Assembly (NCBI GenBank): GCA_013911415.1
Contig: JACETI010000010.1
Span: 1-64,000 of the forward strand
Reading direction: 5' to 3'
DNA from: Legionella sp.
GTDB lineage: Bacteria; Pseudomonadota; Gammaproteobacteria; Legionellales; Legionellaceae
Length of the DNA: 64,000 bases
Shown here one piece after another: positions 1 through 10,253 of this stretch; position 1 is the stretch's first letter; each line of letters begins with the position of its first letter. Under the pieces are notes generated by a model that saw nothing but the letters and a program-made list of their open reading frames with translations, had not been told where the DNA came from and made no database searches. The position numbers and the translations under genes were made by a program.

Positions 1-86
1 GATCCCATTTCGAACTCAGTAGTGAAACATGTATGCGCCGATGATAGTGTGGGGCTTCCCCATGCGAAAGTAGGTCATCGCCAGGT
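1..86 (+). rRNA. rrf: 5S ribosomal RNA, 3' part (5' end outside window)
   Basis: The sequence reads as the 3' two-thirds of a gammaproteobacterial 5S rRNA: the CGAACTCAGTAGTGAAAC loop region, the GCGCCGATGATAGTGTGGG helix, the CCCCATGCGAAAGTAGG stretch and the terminal GCCAGG all match. The gene begins before the window, so an rRNA operon reads into it from the left. A short T-run follows, and a tRNA gene begins about 16 bases later. The exact 3' end is uncertain by a few bases. Confidence 0.93.
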
Positions 87-102
87 TTTTTATTCCTTCT
101 AA

Positions 103-175
<73 letters not shown>

Positions 176-713
176 TTCCTTCATATTTGTAATCATAGTA
201 ATTTCTGTCGGACAATTGATCTGCTCATGATTTATTCCTGATAATCTTCTTGTTTTAATTTCCTGATTAAATTTTACATTTTGTTCATCATCCATTTTAA
301 ACTAAGCAACATAATAATTTATAGCGCGATCCATTAAAGCAGTTTTTTAGTTAATGATTTTTTGCTAGCTATTTAGGTAATAGGATTAGCCTTCAAATAA
401 AAAATGTTCAGTCAAATTTCCCTCAAATTTTATTTTGATTGATAGTAATAGCTCAATTATATCGCTCTGAATGCTTATATCGGATAGGTAATTTTTTACC
501 AGCAACTGATTTTAGATTAAATAGCTTTCGATTGTGCATGTTTTTATTGAACGATTGATTAAAAAATACCTCTTATGCAATAAAGATACTGTTCGGCATT
601 GTCATCCTGACTTCTCATATGAGTTAAGCCAATTGAGTAGGTTACTTTTTAGCGTGAATCACTAGTTAGCTTTAATCATATTCTTAAAACGTAGCAACAC
701 GAGCTCTGCTGGA

Positions 714-740
714 CATAGAGACATGAGTTCGGTCTCTGTG
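714..740. repeat. inverted repeat (hairpin) in tRNA spacer
   Basis: CATAGAGAC at 714-722 pairs with GTCTCTGTG at 732-740, nine pairs with one G-U, around a nine-base loop. A second hairpin, CGCCT/AGGCG, follows at 760-780. Neither is followed by a T-run, so termination is not supported. They might be remnants of a processed RNA or of an insertion. Confidence 0.4.
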
Positions 741-974
741 GTCTATGAGGGTAAATAAGCGCCTTAGATGGCTTTAGGCGTTGGCTAATAGCAATACGTT
801 GAGTGTGTATCATAGACGAGTATTTTGTAGCGTGATAACTTCTAATCTTTACTCCATTAAAACTATTTTCAAACGTGATTAATATCTTATACCGATATAT
901 ACCTACTCTTAAGACTAAAACAGCAAGGCTGTATTTAATCAATGATAAAATAACAAAGTATTCTTTAAATTTGC

Positions 975-1003
975 TTGACTTTGCGGCTGATATCAAAGAG
1001 AAT
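975..1003 (+). promoter_or_regulatory. candidate promoter of the tRNA-Tyr/Gly/Thr-tufB transcript
   Basis: TTGACT (975-980) resembles a sigma-70 -35 box. Seventeen bases later GAGAAT (998-1003) matches the -10 consensus at four of six positions. It is followed by GCG, a GC-rich discriminator as often seen at stringently controlled stable-RNA promoters. The tRNA-Tyr gene begins about ten bases downstream, a plausible leader distance. The separation from tRNA-Thr(TGT) makes an independent promoter here necessary or at least useful. Confidence 0.45.
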
Positions 1004-1013
1004 GCGTTACTTG

Positions 1014-1098
<85 letters not shown>

Positions 1099-1213
1099 TC
1101 GCCTGGAAATTAATAGCCAAGAAGAAGAGGATAGGTTTGGGTTGTCTAAATAAAATGACAAGTATATAACCCTGACATTCTTTCGGTAGCGATGATATGC
1201 AAAGGTAAGGTAA

Positions 1214-1287
1214 GCGGGTGTAGTTCAATGGTAGAACTTCAGCCTTCCAAGCTGATAGCGTGGGTTCGATTCCCATCACCCGCTCCA
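1214..1287 (+). tRNA. tRNA-Gly (anticodon TCC)
   Basis: The acceptor GCGGGTG pairs with CACCCGC, followed by discriminator T and encoded CCA. The anticodon stem CAGC/GCTG encloses CTTCCAA, so the anticodon is TCC, reading GGA/GGG. It is the third gene in the same order as the E. coli thrU-tyrU-glyT-thrT cluster. Confidence 0.95.
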
Positions 1288-1355
1288 TAATGATTCAAAA
1301 CCCAGTTGCCTAAAGCTTTGATAAGCAGGGCGCGAGCTATCTTGTTCTGACCGCA

Positions 1356-1431
<76 letters not shown>

Positions 1432-1470
1432 TTTTGGTTTTAATTTTTTAAGTACGGGGAGATTTTTTCG

Positions 1471-2661
1471 ATGGCAAAGGAAAAGTTTGAGCGCAATAAA
1501 CCACACGTTAATGTGGGAACAATAGGTCATGTTGATCATGGTAAGACGACCCTAACGGCTGCGATTACAAAAGTAATGGCAGAAAAGCACGGCGGGGAAG
1601 TAAAAGCGTACGATCAAATTGATAAAGCGCCTGAAGAAAGAGCGCGAGGTATTACGATTTCAACTGCGCACGTAGAATATGAATCGGATACAAGACACTA
1701 CGCACACGTTGATTGTCCAGGGCACGCGGACTACGTGAAGAACATGATCACAGGTGCTGCACAGATGGACGGCGCTATTTTAGTGGTCTCTGCAGCCGAT
1801 GGTCCAATGCCTCAAACAAGGGAACATATCTTACTTGCACGTCAAGTAGGTGTACCCTACATTGTCGTGTACTTAAATAAAGCAGACATGGTTGATGATG
1901 CTGAGCTCATTGAACTGGTTGAGATGGAAGTGCGAGAGCTACTCAGTAAGTATGATTTTCCTGGTGATGATATACCAGTAATCGTAGGTTCCGCATTAAA
2001 AGCATTAGAAGGCGACAGCAGTGATATTGGTGTTGCGTCCATCGAAAAATTAGTAGATGCAATGGATACGTTCATCAAAGAACCGGTCCGAAATGTAGAT
2101 AAAAGTTTCTTAATGCCTATCGAAGATGTGTTCTCGATTTCAGGTCGAGGAACAGTAGTGACTGGCCGTGTTGAATGCGGGATTGTCAAAGTTGGTGAAG
2201 AAGTTGAGATTGTGGGTATCCATGACACGCAAAAAACCACATGCACCGGCGTTGAAATGTTTAGAAAGCTGCTGGATGAAGGTCGAGCAGGTGATAACGT
2301 AGGTATTCTGTTAAGAGGCACGAAACGAGAAGAAGTTGAACGTGGGCAAGTATTGGCTAAGCCAGGTACGATTAAGCCTCATACGAAGTTTGAAGCAGAA
2401 GTGTATGTGTTATCGAAAGAAGAGGGTGGAAGACATACCCCATTTTTTGATGGCTACCGTCCGCAGTTTTATTTTAGAACCACAGACGTAACAGGGTCCT
2501 GCCAATTGCAAGAGGGCGTGGAAATGGTTATGCCGGGTGATAACGTACGGATGGTGGTTAATTTACATGCGCCGATTGCGATGGATGAAGGCTTACGATT
2601 TGCTATCCGAGAAGGTGGCCGTACTGTAGGCGCCGGCGTTGTTTCTAAGATCATTGAATAA
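1471..2661 (+). CDS. tufB: elongation factor Tu, copy B
   Basis: EF-Tu is the GTPase that delivers aminoacyl-tRNA to the ribosomal A site. The 396-residue product has the full G-domain set: GHVDHGKT (P loop), DCPGHADY (switch II/G3) and NKADM (G4, with Ala where many have Cys), followed by both beta-barrel domains. GGGGAGA precedes the ATG by a normal distance. It is the tRNA-linked tuf gene, co-transcribed with the upstream tRNAs. Its DNA is nearly identical to tufA at 17984-19174; by eye they differ at four bases over the first ~1178 and at five in the last 13. The proteins differ only at residue 395 (Ile here, Val in tufA), which indicates gene conversion. Confidence 0.98.
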   Translation: MAKEKFERNKPHVNVGTIGHVDHGKTTLTAAITKVMAEKHGGEVKAYDQIDKAPEERARGITISTAHVEYESDTRHYAHVDCPGHADYVKNMITGAAQMDGAILVVSAADGPMPQTREHILLARQVGVPYIVVYLNKADMVDDAELIELVEMEVRELLSKYDFPGDDIPVIVGSALKALEGDSSDIGVASIEKLVDAMDTFIKEPVRNVDKSFLMPIEDVFSISGRGTVVTGRVECGIVKVGEEVEIVGIHDTQKTTCTGVEMFRKLLDEGRAGDNVGILLRGTKREEVERGQVLAKPGTIKPHTKFEAEVYVLSKEEGGRHTPFFDGYRPQFYFRTTDVTGSCQLQEGVEMVMPGDNVRMVVNLHAPIAMDEGLRFAIREGGRTVGAGVVSKIIE

Positions 2662-2686
2662 GTAGTTGTAAACCGTGTAAGATACT

Positions 2687-2707
2687 ATCCTTCTTTGGAA
2701 GGATTTT
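2687..2707 (+). terminator. candidate weak intrinsic terminator/attenuator after tufB
   Basis: ATCCTTC (2687-2693) and GAAGGAT (2698-2704) form a perfect seven-pair hairpin with loop TTTG, ending in TTTT that abuts the first base of tRNA-Trp. The stem is AT-rich and the U-tract short, so partial termination or an RNA-processing signal is as likely as full termination. Confidence 0.45.
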
Positions 2708-2783
2708 AGGCCAGTAGCTCAATTGGTAGAGTGGCGGTCTCCAAAACCGCAGGTTGGGGGTTCGACTCCCTCCTGGCCTGCCA
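2708..2783 (+). tRNA. tRNA-Trp (anticodon CCA)
   Basis: The acceptor AGGCCAG pairs with CTGGCCT, then G and encoded CCA. The anticodon stem GCGGT/ACCGC encloses CTCCAAA, giving CCA. The tufB-tRNA-Trp-secE order is common in gammaproteobacteria. Confidence 0.96.
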
Positions 2784-2801
2784 ATCTAATCCTGAGTAAT
2801 T

Positions 2802-3173
2802 ATGAAGAATTCAGCCAACTCGAAACAAAATCTTACCAATCTTTTTTTATGGGTTGGTATAATTTTGCTAACTCTCTTTGCTTGTTATGGAGTGTATTAC
2901 TTTCATTTGTCCCCATATATTAGGTTTGTTTCTTGGACAGTAACAGCATTAGCAGCTCTTCTTCTGATAGTTTTTACCACAGAAGGAAAGAAACTTTTCG
3001 CATTTGGGAAAGAAGCAAAGTATGAATTAGAAAAAGTGGTTTGGCCAACTCGTCAAGAAACAACACAAATTACCATGATTGTCATGGTTATGGTTACTGC
3101 TACAGGATTTGTTCTTTGGGGGATTGATTCCATTATAATTTGGGCAATCGCTAAACTAACACAGATGGGTTGA
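2802..3173 (+). CDS. secE: preprotein translocase subunit SecE
   Basis: Small inner-membrane subunit that clamps SecY in the Sec translocon. The 123-residue product has three hydrophobic segments (about residues 15-35, 42-60 and 90-115), as in the long E. coli type. The conserved cytoplasmic stretch [13 protein letters not shown] lies before the last membrane helix. The ribosome binding site is weak. nusG follows after 7 bases, the standard secE-nusG pair. Confidence 0.95.
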   Translation: MKNSANSKQNLTNLFLWVGIILLTLFACYGVYYFHLSPYIRFVSWTVTALAALLLIVFTTEGKKLFAFGKEAKYELEKVVWPTRQETTQITMIVMVMVTATGFVLWGIDSIIIWAIAKLTQMG

Positions 3174-3180
3174 TCATAAA

Positions 3181-3726
3181 GTGGAAGAGCAAAAAACGAA
3201 GCAGTGGTATGTAGTCCATGCCTATTCAGGGTATGAAAATTTTGTAAAAAATGAAATTTTATCACGTGTAGCCTATCATCAAGTTGAAGACAAAATTGAT
3301 GAAGTTGTCGTTCCTTCCGAAGAAGTAGTCGAAATGAGAGCGGGTCAAAAAAGAAAAAGCACGCGAAAATTTTTTCCTGGTTACGTACTAGTCCATATGA
3401 TAATGGATGATAAAACTTGGCATATGATCCGAGCAATACCACGTGTTTTGGGATTTATAGGTGGTACAAGCCAGACCCCTACTCCTATTACAGATGCTGA
3501 AGCTAGAACAATTCTTCAGCGTGTAGAAGAGGGTGTTACGAAACCAAGACCAAAAATTTTATTTGAACCTGGCGAAATGGTACGCGTTAAAGAAGGTCCA
3601 TTCGTAGATTTCAATGGTGTCGTTGAGGAAGTAAATTATGAGAAGAACCGCCTCAGGGTGGCTGTTTTAATATTTGGTCGCTCTACACCCGTTGAATTAG
3701 AATTTAGTCAAGTAGAGAAAGGCTAA
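3181..3726 (+). CDS. nusG: transcription termination/antitermination factor NusG
   Basis: NusG binds the RNA polymerase clamp, suppresses pausing and links to Rho or ribosomal S10. The 181-residue product begins at GTG with [11 protein letters not shown], the start of the NGN domain. The KOW domain lies near the C terminus ([16 protein letters not shown]). Length and motif order match E. coli NusG. It sits between secE and rplK in the usual order. Confidence 0.97.
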   Translation: MEEQKTKQWYVVHAYSGYENFVKNEILSRVAYHQVEDKIDEVVVPSEEVVEMRAGQKRKSTRKFFPGYVLVHMIMDDKTWHMIRAIPRVLGFIGGTSQTPTPITDAEARTILQRVEEGVTKPRPKILFEPGEMVRVKEGPFVDFNGVVEEVNYEKNRLRVAVLIFGRSTPVELEFSQVEKG

Positions 3727-3744
3727 TACCCCTGAGGAGGCAAT

Positions 3745-4176
3745 GTGGCTAAGAAAAAAATTGAAACCTATATAAAATTACAAATTCCTGCTGGAAAGGC
3801 AAATCCTAGTCCACCTGTTGGCCCTGCATTAGGACAGCGCGGTGTTAACATTATGGAATTTTGTAAAGCGTTTAATGCAGCAACGCAAGGTATTGAACCA
3901 GGGCTAACGACACCTGTCGTGATCACTGTTTATTCAGACCGCAGTTTTACTTTTATTACAAAAACACCACCTGCATCTGTTTTAATCAAGAAAATCGCGG
4001 GCCTTGATAAAGGTAGTGGCACACCAAATACCAAAAAGGTAGCTAAAATTACACAGACGCAAGTTGAAGAAATCGCTAAGATGAAGTTCCCAGACTTAAC
4101 GGCTGCAGATTTAGAGGCAGCAATGCGTACAATCGCAGGTACAGCTAGAAGTATGGGTGTTGAGGTAGAAGACTAA
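3745..4176 (+). CDS. rplK: 50S ribosomal protein L11
   Basis: L11 forms the stalk base of the GTPase-associated centre and binds 23S rRNA. The 143-residue product has the N-terminal [16 protein letters not shown] and the [14 protein letters not shown] motif, and ends in the rRNA-binding domain (TARSMGVEV). It starts at GTG, eight bases after a strong GAGGAGG; a nearby ATG is out of frame. Confidence 0.97.
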   Translation: MAKKKIETYIKLQIPAGKANPSPPVGPALGQRGVNIMEFCKAFNAATQGIEPGLTTPVVITVYSDRSFTFITKTPPASVLIKKIAGLDKGSGTPNTKKVAKITQTQVEEIAKMKFPDLTAADLEAAMRTIAGTARSMGVEVED

Positions 4177-4185
4177 GGGGTTGTC

Positions 4186-4878
4186 ATGGCTATTAGCAAA
4201 AAGCAACAGAAAATTCGAGAACAACAATTACGTACTCGTTCTTATACTGTACAAGATGCTGTTGAAATTTTAAAAGAATTTGCCAGCAAAAAATTTGTAG
4301 AAACAGTAGATGTGAGTGTGAATTTAGGTGTTGACCCTCGAAAATCAGATCAAGTCGTTCGAAGCTCAACAAACTTACCGAAAGGTACAGGTAAAACTGT
4401 GCGAGTTGCTGTCTTTGCGCAAGGTGATAATGCAAAGAAAGCGGAAGCAGCCGGTGCTGACTTAGTTGGCTTTGAAGATCTTGCGGAAAAGATTAAAGCA
4501 GGTGAGATGAACTTTGATGTTTTAATTGCTACCCCTGATGCAATGCGGCTTGTGGGTCAGTTAGGACAAATCTTAGGCCCTAGAGGTTTAATGCCCAACC
4601 CTAAAGTGGGTACTGTAACTATGAATGTAGATACTGCAGTTACCAATGCTAAATCTGGACAAGTACGCTATCGTACCGATAAGAATGGTATTATCCATTG
4701 TCCTGTTGGTAAAATTAATTTTTCTTCTGATGACTTGTTAGAAAATTTAACTGCGCTTGTAGCGGATTTGAAAAAAGCTAAGCCTGTTAGCTCAAAAGGT
4801 GTTTATCTTAAGAAGATCTCGCTTTCTACTACCATGGGGCCTGGTTTGCCTATTGATATCGCATCGATTCCTGTGTAA
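4186..4878 (+). CDS. rplA: 50S ribosomal protein L1
   Basis: L1 forms the mobile L1 stalk at the E site and in many bacteria represses its own operon. The 230-residue product contains the signature [15 protein letters not shown] and the usual [11 protein letters not shown] region. It is preceded by a GGGGTTG ribosome binding site and follows rplK by 9 bases, the ancient L11-L1 pair. Confidence 0.97.
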   Translation: MAISKKQQKIREQQLRTRSYTVQDAVEILKEFASKKFVETVDVSVNLGVDPRKSDQVVRSSTNLPKGTGKTVRVAVFAQGDNAKKAEAAGADLVGFEDLAEKIKAGEMNFDVLIATPDAMRLVGQLGQILGPRGLMPNPKVGTVTMNVDTAVTNAKSGQVRYRTDKNGIIHCPVGKINFSSDDLLENLTALVADLKKAKPVSSKGVYLKKISLSTTMGPGLPIDIASIPV

Positions 4879-4913
4879 ACTATATCGCTTTTTAAAGTTT
4901 AGGAGAAAGTGAC

Positions 4914-5438
4914 GTGACATTAACACTTGCTGGAAAACAAGCTGTTGTCGAAGAAGTTGCAAATGTCGCAGCAAAGGCTATTTCGGCAGTGATTGCTGAT
5001 TATCGCGGATTGACTGTAAATCAAATGACACAGTTAAGACGTGCCGCGAGAGATGCAGGTGTATACCTACGAATCATTCCCAATACCTTAACGCGTAGAG
5101 CATTGCAAAATACAGAGTTCGCTTGTTTAAGTGATAAATTGGTAGGTCCTTTATTTATTGCCTTGTCCTTTAACGCGCCTAGTGATGCCGCAAGAATTTT
5201 AAAAGATAACTTAAAAGCTTTTGAAAAACTTGAAGTAAAGGGGTTGGCAGTAAATGGTAAAGCATACGAAGCAGATCAACTCGATCTGATCGCAAGCTTG
5301 CCGACAAAAGATGAAGCTCTTGCTAAACTGATGTTTGTGATGAAAGCACCCATTGAGAAGTTTGTACGAACGCTTGCAGAACCTACTGCTAAGCTCGTTA
5401 GAACTTTTGCAGCACTTCGGGATAAAAAAAGCGCATAA
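4914..5438 (+). CDS. rplJ: 50S ribosomal protein L10
   Basis: L10 anchors L7/L12 dimers on the ribosomal stalk. The 174-residue product carries the conserved YRGLTVNQMTQLRRAAR motif and a C-terminal helix for L7/L12 binding. It starts at GTG, eight bases after AGGAGA. Only 35 bases separate it from rplA, so there is little room for the long L10-binding leader found in E. coli; any autoregulatory structure would have to overlap the end of rplA. Confidence 0.96.
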   Translation: MTLTLAGKQAVVEEVANVAAKAISAVIADYRGLTVNQMTQLRRAARDAGVYLRIIPNTLTRRALQNTEFACLSDKLVGPLFIALSFNAPSDAARILKDNLKAFEKLEVKGLAVNGKAYEADQLDLIASLPTKDEALAKLMFVMKAPIEKFVRTLAEPTAKLVRTFAALRDKKSA

Positions 5439-5577
5439 CACCAACATAACTTAATTATGCCAAAGTAATCAATTATTTGGTAAGGCAAGTGCAATGGAGT
5501 GTGCTGCTAGCAAACGTTAGTTTTGCCATAAAAATTTCAAATGTGATGAGTACAACTATATAAACTAGGAGCTGGAA

Positions 5578-5949
5578 ATGGCCGTATCAAAAGACGAAAT
5601 TCTTGAAACAATTTCTAATATGACTGTGATGGAAGTCGTTGAGTTAATTGAATCCATGGAAGAAAAATTCAACGTATCTGCTGCTGCAGCTGCAGTTGCA
5701 GCGCCAGTTGCTGGCGCACCTGCTGCCGTTGAAGAAAAAACAGAATTCGACGTAGTAATGACAAGCTTTGGCTCGAATAAAGTTGGAGTAATTAAAGCAG
5801 TACGTGAAATTACAGGTCTTGGTCTGAAAGAAGCTAAAGACTTAGTTGAAGGTGCACCTTCTACTGTAAAAGAAGCGGTTTCGAAAGATGATGCTGCAAG
5901 CATGAAGAAAAAACTGGAAGAAGCAGGCGCAACTGTCGAAGTTAAATAA
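5578..5949 (+). CDS. rplL: 50S ribosomal protein L7/L12
   Basis: Stalk protein that recruits translational GTPases. The 123-residue acidic product has the N-terminal dimerisation domain ([17 protein letters not shown]), an Ala/Pro/Val-rich hinge (about residues 35-52) and the C-terminal factor-binding domain with [15 protein letters not shown] precedes the ATG. A 139-bp spacer separates it from rplJ and a 155-bp spacer from rpoB, as is common where processing or attenuation sets separate r-protein and polymerase levels. Confidence 0.97.
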   Translation: MAVSKDEILETISNMTVMEVVELIESMEEKFNVSAAAAAVAAPVAGAPAAVEEKTEFDVVMTSFGSNKVGVIKAVREITGLGLKEAKDLVEGAPSTVKEAVSKDDAASMKKKLEEAGATVEVK

Positions 5950-6104
5950 ATATACTTAATTTTATACGCTGAAGCTGATACTCCAACTGTGTGATTTAAA
6001 AGTGCATCTGCATAATTGAAAGCAAGTATGGAATAATGGAAGAGGCATAATGTAGCACTAAGTATATAACGTGTTGTGATCGATAATCTTATAGAGGAAC
6101 CTCC

Positions 6105-9100
6105 ATGGCAAGTGCAGATGCTAAGCCTCATCGATATTCATATGCCGAGAAAAAACGATTTCGTAAAAGCTTTGGGCGTCAAGTGGATAAAATGCCTATC
6201 CCAAGTTTGCTCGAAATCCAATTAAAGTCATATGAAGATTTTTTACGAACAGACTCTCATGGTAATGGACATAAAAAATCAGGCTTACATATTGCCTTTG
6301 CATCAATTTTCCCGATTGAAAGTTTCTCTGGTAACGCAAAACTTGAATACGTTGGATATCGTATAGGGGAAGCCGCATTTGATGTTAGAGAGTGTAAGTT
6401 AAGAGGTTTGACTTATGCAGCACCATTGCGGGTTAAAATTCGCTTGATTGTTTTTGAGAAAGACTCAAATGATGATGCGAAGACAATCAAAGATATCCGA
6501 GAGCAAGAAGTATTCATGGGTGAAATTCCATTAATGACAGAGGTGGGTACTTTTGTTGTTAATGGAACAGAGCGCGTAGTAGTTTCGCAGTTACATCGTT
6601 CGCCGGGTGTGATATTTGAACATGATAGAGGTAAAACACACTCTTCTGGCAAACTCCTTTACTCGGCTCGTATTATACCCTATAGAGGTTCCTGGCTCGA
6701 TTTTGAATTTGATCCTAAAGATTGCGTTTACGTTAGGATTGATCGACGTAGGAAATTGCCTGTAACGATTCTATTAAGAGCGTTAGGCTACGAAGTTGAA
6801 GATATACTTGCTGAATTTTTTGAAACGGTACACTGTCAAATAAGAAATGGCGACCTACATCTTGAGCTTGTCCCATCAAGGCTCCGAGGCGAATTAGCGC
6901 TCTTCGATATAGTAGTCCCTGACACTGGTGAAGTTATCGTTGAAGAAGGCCGTCGAATCACGGCAAGACATATTCGTTTGATGGAAACGCATAATATGCA
7001 TGATCTCTTAGTTCCTAGAGATTATGTTATTGACAAGATACTTGCAAAACCCATTATTAATACAGAGACGGGTGAAATACTAGCAGCAGCAAATGAAGAA
7101 GTTACTGAACAACTTTTAGATCAATTGGTTGAACACTCTATTTTAAGTTTTGATTTGATCTATACCAATGATTTAGATCATGGTTCATATATTTCAGATA
7201 CGCTGAAAATTGATCCAACAGGTAGCCAATTAGAAGCACTTGTTGAAATTTATCGTATGATGAGACCCGGTGAACCGCCTACTAAAGAAGCAGCAGAGAC
7301 CTTATTTAATAATTTGTTCTTTACTGATGAACGTTATGATTTGTCAGCAGTAGGTCGGATGAAATTTAACCGCCGTATTGGTCGTAAATCAGATGAGGGT
7401 TCAGGCACTCTCTCTAAAGAAGACATTTTGGAAGTAATCAAAACTCTAATAAATATACGTAATGGTATTGGTATGGTGGATGATATTGATCACCTGGGTA
7501 ACCGCCGTGTCCGTAGCGTTGGGGAAATGACAGAAAATCAATTCCGTATCGGATTAGTCCGTGTAGAAAGAGCAGTAAAAGAACGCTTAAGTTTAGTAGA
7601 ATCTGAAAACTTAATGCCACAAGACTTGATTAATGCTAAGCCTGTATCAGCAGCTATCAAAGAATTTTTTGGTTCAAGCCAATTATCTCAATTTATGGAT
7701 CAAGTGAATCCATTGTCTGGAGTGACACATAAAAGACGTGTGTCAGCTTTAGGTCCAGGTGGTTTAACAAGAGAACGCGCAGGTTTTGAAGTGCGTGACG
7801 TACATACCACTCATTATGGTCGAGTTTGTCCCATTGAAACACCCGAAGGGCCAAATATCGGATTAATTAATTCCCTTGCAGTCTATGCAAGAACGAACGA
7901 ATACGGTTTTATTGAAACACCTTGTCGTAAAGTTGTTGAGGGCAATGTGACAGATGAAATCGAATATCTTTCTGCTATCGAAGAGCTTGATCATTACATT
8001 GCGCAATCGAATATTGCTGTCGATAAAAAGGGTAAAATTTTAGCTGATTTGGTTCCATGTCGACATCAAAATGAATTTTCTCTAACGACACCAGACAAGA
8101 TCAATTATATGGACGTTTCTCCGAAACAAATCGTTTCGGTTGCAGCTTCTTTGATTCCTTTCCTTGAGCATGACGATGCTAACCGTGCATTAATGGGTTC
8201 AAACATGCAACGTCAAGCTGTACCAACACTGCGATCAGAGAAACCTTTAGTAGGTACAGGGATGGAGCGCACAGTAGCTTCTGACTCAGGTGTTGCTGTG
8301 GTTGCTAAACGTGGTGGTATTATTGATTTAGTCGATGCGTCTAGAATTGTAGTTCGCGTTAATGATGATGAAACGTCTACTGACGAAGCTGGCGTTGATA
8401 TTTATAACTTAACCAAATATTTTCGCTCAAATCAGGATACCTGTATAAATCAGCGACCCATCGTTGCTAAAGGTGATTCAATCCAAGCAGGTGATATTTT
8501 AGCAGATGGACCATGTACTGATATGGGTGAACTTGCCCTAGGGCAAAATTTGTTGGTCGCATTTATGCCTTGGAATGGCTATAACTTTGAAGATTCAATC
8601 TTGATTTCAGAGCGCGTCGTCCAAGAAGATCGTTTCACGACAATTCATATTGAAGAATTAACCTGTATAGCACGTGATACTAAACTGGGCACTGAAGAAA
8701 TTACTTCCGATATTCCTAGTGTGAGTGAATCTGCGTTAACAAATTTAGATGAATCCGGTGTCGTTTTTATAGGTGCTGAAGTTAATGCTGGAGATATTTT
8801 AGTTGGTAAAGTAACACCCAAAGGTGAAACGCAACTGACGCCTGAAGAAAAGCTCTTAAGAGCTATCTTTGGAGAAAAAGCATCTGATGTGAAAGATTCA
8901 TCGCTCCGTGTTCCTTCCGGTATGAATGGTACAGTTATCGATGTCCAAATCTTTACACGTGATGGTTTGGAAAAAGATCCTCGAGCAAAAAGTATTGAAG
9001 AAGCTCATATTGCGAGGGTACGTAAAGATTTGATAGATGAAAGACGTATCTGTGAAGAAGATATTTTTTATCGAGTTAAATCTTTATTGCTAAATAAAAA

Positions 9101-10211
9101 AGTACAAGGCGGACCTAATCAATTAAAACCAGGCAGCCTAGTTACTGAAGAATACTTAAATCGTATCGCTAGAGATAAATGGTTTGATATTAGACTAGAA
9201 GATGAAGCTGCTAGCCAACAAATGGAACAGCTATCAAAGCAGTTAGAATCCATGGCTAAAGAAATGGAAAAAAGACTGCAGGAAAGCAAGAAAAAAATTA
9301 TTCAAGGCGACGATTTAGCTCCTGGTGTTCTAAAGATCGTGAAAGTATATTTGGCAGTTAAAAGACGGTTACAGCCTGGTGATAAAATGGCTGGTCGTCA
9401 CGGGAACAAAGGTGTAATCTCAATTGTTGTTCCCATCGAAGATATGCCGCATATGGAAGATGGTACAGCAGTAGATATCGTGGTAAATCCACTTGGCGTA
9501 CCATCACGGATGAACATAGGACAGGTTTTAGAAACGCATCTAGGCTTAGCGGCGAAAGGTTTAGGACAAAAAATAAATTTGATGCTTGAACAAAACTCTC
9601 CAATAGGAAACATCAGAGATTATTTAGGAAAAATTTATAATCACGATAATTCCAGAGTGGAACTAGAAAAGTTAAGTGATGATGAAGTAACAACTTTAGC
9701 GACAAATCTACGTGCGGGCGTCCCAATGGCGACACCTGTTTTTGATGGTGCAACTGAAGAAGAAATAAAAACTATGCTTGAACTAGCAGGTTTTAGATCG
9801 GATGGAAAAACAATACTGTTTGATGGTAGGACAGGAAAACAATTCGATAATCCGGTTACTGTTGGTTACATGTATATGCTTAAACTGAATCACCTTGTTG
9901 ATGATAAAATGCATGCAAGGTCTACAGGGTCTTACAGCCTAGTAACTCAGCAGCCTTTGGGAGGTAAAGCCCAATTTGGTGGACAGCGTTTTGGTGAGAT
10001 GGAAGTATGGGCTCTCGAAGCATATGGTGCTGCTTATACGCTTCAAGAAATGCTAACAGTAAAATCAGATGATGTTGGTGGTCGTACGAAGATATATAAA
10101 AATATTGTCGATGGCGATCATTGTATGGATCCTAGTATGCCAGAATCGTTTAATGTCCTCTTAAAAGAAATTAGGGCACTAGGGATAGATATTGAACTTG
10201 AGCATGATTGA
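6105..10211 (+). CDS. rpoB: DNA-directed RNA polymerase subunit beta
   Basis: Catalytic beta subunit, 1368 residues, full length compared with E. coli (1342). The rifampicin pocket is recognisable from SQLSQFMDQ through THKRR; Asp, His and Ser at E. coli positions 516, 526 and 531 are kept, so no classic rifampicin-resistance change is seen. Asn518 is Val and Ile530 is Val. The C-terminal region with [20 protein letters not shown] is intact. An AGAGGAACCTCC element precedes the ATG. Confidence 0.98.
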   Translation: MASADAKPHRYSYAEKKRFRKSFGRQVDKMPIPSLLEIQLKSYEDFLRTDSHGNGHKKSGLHIAFASIFPIESFSGNAKLEYVGYRIGEAAFDVRECKLRGLTYAAPLRVKIRLIVFEKDSNDDAKTIKDIREQEVFMGEIPLMTEVGTFVVNGTERVVVSQLHRSPGVIFEHDRGKTHSSGKLLYSARIIPYRGSWLDFEFDPKDCVYVRIDRRRKLPVTILLRALGYEVEDILAEFFETVHCQIRNGDLHLELVPSRLRGELALFDIVVPDTGEVIVEEGRRITARHIRLMETHNMHDLLVPRDYVIDKILAKPIINTETGEILAAANEEVTEQLLDQLVEHSILSFDLIYTNDLDHGSYISDTLKIDPTGSQLEALVEIYRMMRPGEPPTKEAAETLFNNLFFTDERYDLSAVGRMKFNRRIGRKSDEGSGTLSKEDILEVIKTLINIRNGIGMVDDIDHLGNRRVRSVGEMTENQFRIGLVRVERAVKERLSLVESENLMPQDLINAKPVSAAIKEFFGSSQLSQFMDQVNPLSGVTHKRRVSALGPGGLTRERAGFEVRDVHTTHYGRVCPIETPEGPNIGLINSLAVYARTNEYGFIETPCRKVVEGNVTDEIEYLSAIEELDHYIAQSNIAVDKKGKILADLVPCRHQNEFSLTTPDKINYMDVSPKQIVSVAASLIPFLEHDDANRALMGSNMQRQAVPTLRSEKPLVGTGMERTVASDSGVAVVAKRGGIIDLVDASRIVVRVNDDETSTDEAGVDIYNLTKYFRSNQDTCINQRPIVAKGDSIQAGDILADGPCTDMGELALGQNLLVAFMPWNGYNFEDSILISERVVQEDRFTTIHIEELTCIARDTKLGTEEITSDIPSVSESALTNLDESGVVFIGAEVNAGDILVGKVTPKGETQLTPEEKLLRAIFGEKASDVKDSSLRVPSGMNGTVIDVQIFTRDGLEKDPRAKSIEEAHIARVRKDLIDERRICEEDIFYRVKSLLLNKKVQGGPNQLKPGSLVTEEYLNRIARDKWFDIRLEDEAASQQMEQLSKQLESMAKEMEKRLQESKKKIIQGDDLAPGVLKIVKVYLAVKRRLQPGDKMAGRHGNKGVISIVVPIEDMPHMEDGTAVDIVVNPLGVPSRMNIGQVLETHLGLAAKGLGQKINLMLEQNSPIGNIRDYLGKIYNHDNSRVELEKLSDDEVTTLATNLRAGVPMATPVFDGATEEEIKTMLELAGFRSDGKTILFDGRTGKQFDNPVTVGYMYMLKLNHLVDDKMHARSTGSYSLVTQQPLGGKAQFGGQRFGEMEVWALEAYGAAYTLQEMLTVKSDDVGGRTKIYKNIVDGDHCMDPSMPESFNVLLKEIRALGIDIELEHD

Positions 10212-10253
10212 TTTTAATTAAGCAATTAATCTTTCAAATTTTGGAGGTATCAC

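Larger units (their letters stand above)
176..1013. other. gene-free spacer inside the ancestral Thr-Tyr-Gly-Thr tRNA cluster
   Basis: No convincing coding sequence is visible on either strand. Open frames here are short, AT-rich and encode no recognisable protein; the minus-strand frames at the right end run through tRNA genes. The region contains two small hairpins (714-740 and 760-780) and, at its right edge, a promoter-like sequence for the tRNA-Tyr transcript. It could be a decayed insertion or the rRNA operon's trailing segment; the sequence does not tell which. Confidence 0.6.

Noticed and set aside
1857-2321. 154-residue minus frame inside tufB, repeated inside tufA at 18370-18834
   Set aside because: It appears in both copies only because the tuf genes are identical; it is a codon-bias shadow without a ribosome binding site.
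5565-6131. Minus-strand frame over rplL
   Set aside because: Antisense shadow of the Ala/Val-rich L7/L12 gene; low-complexity peptide.
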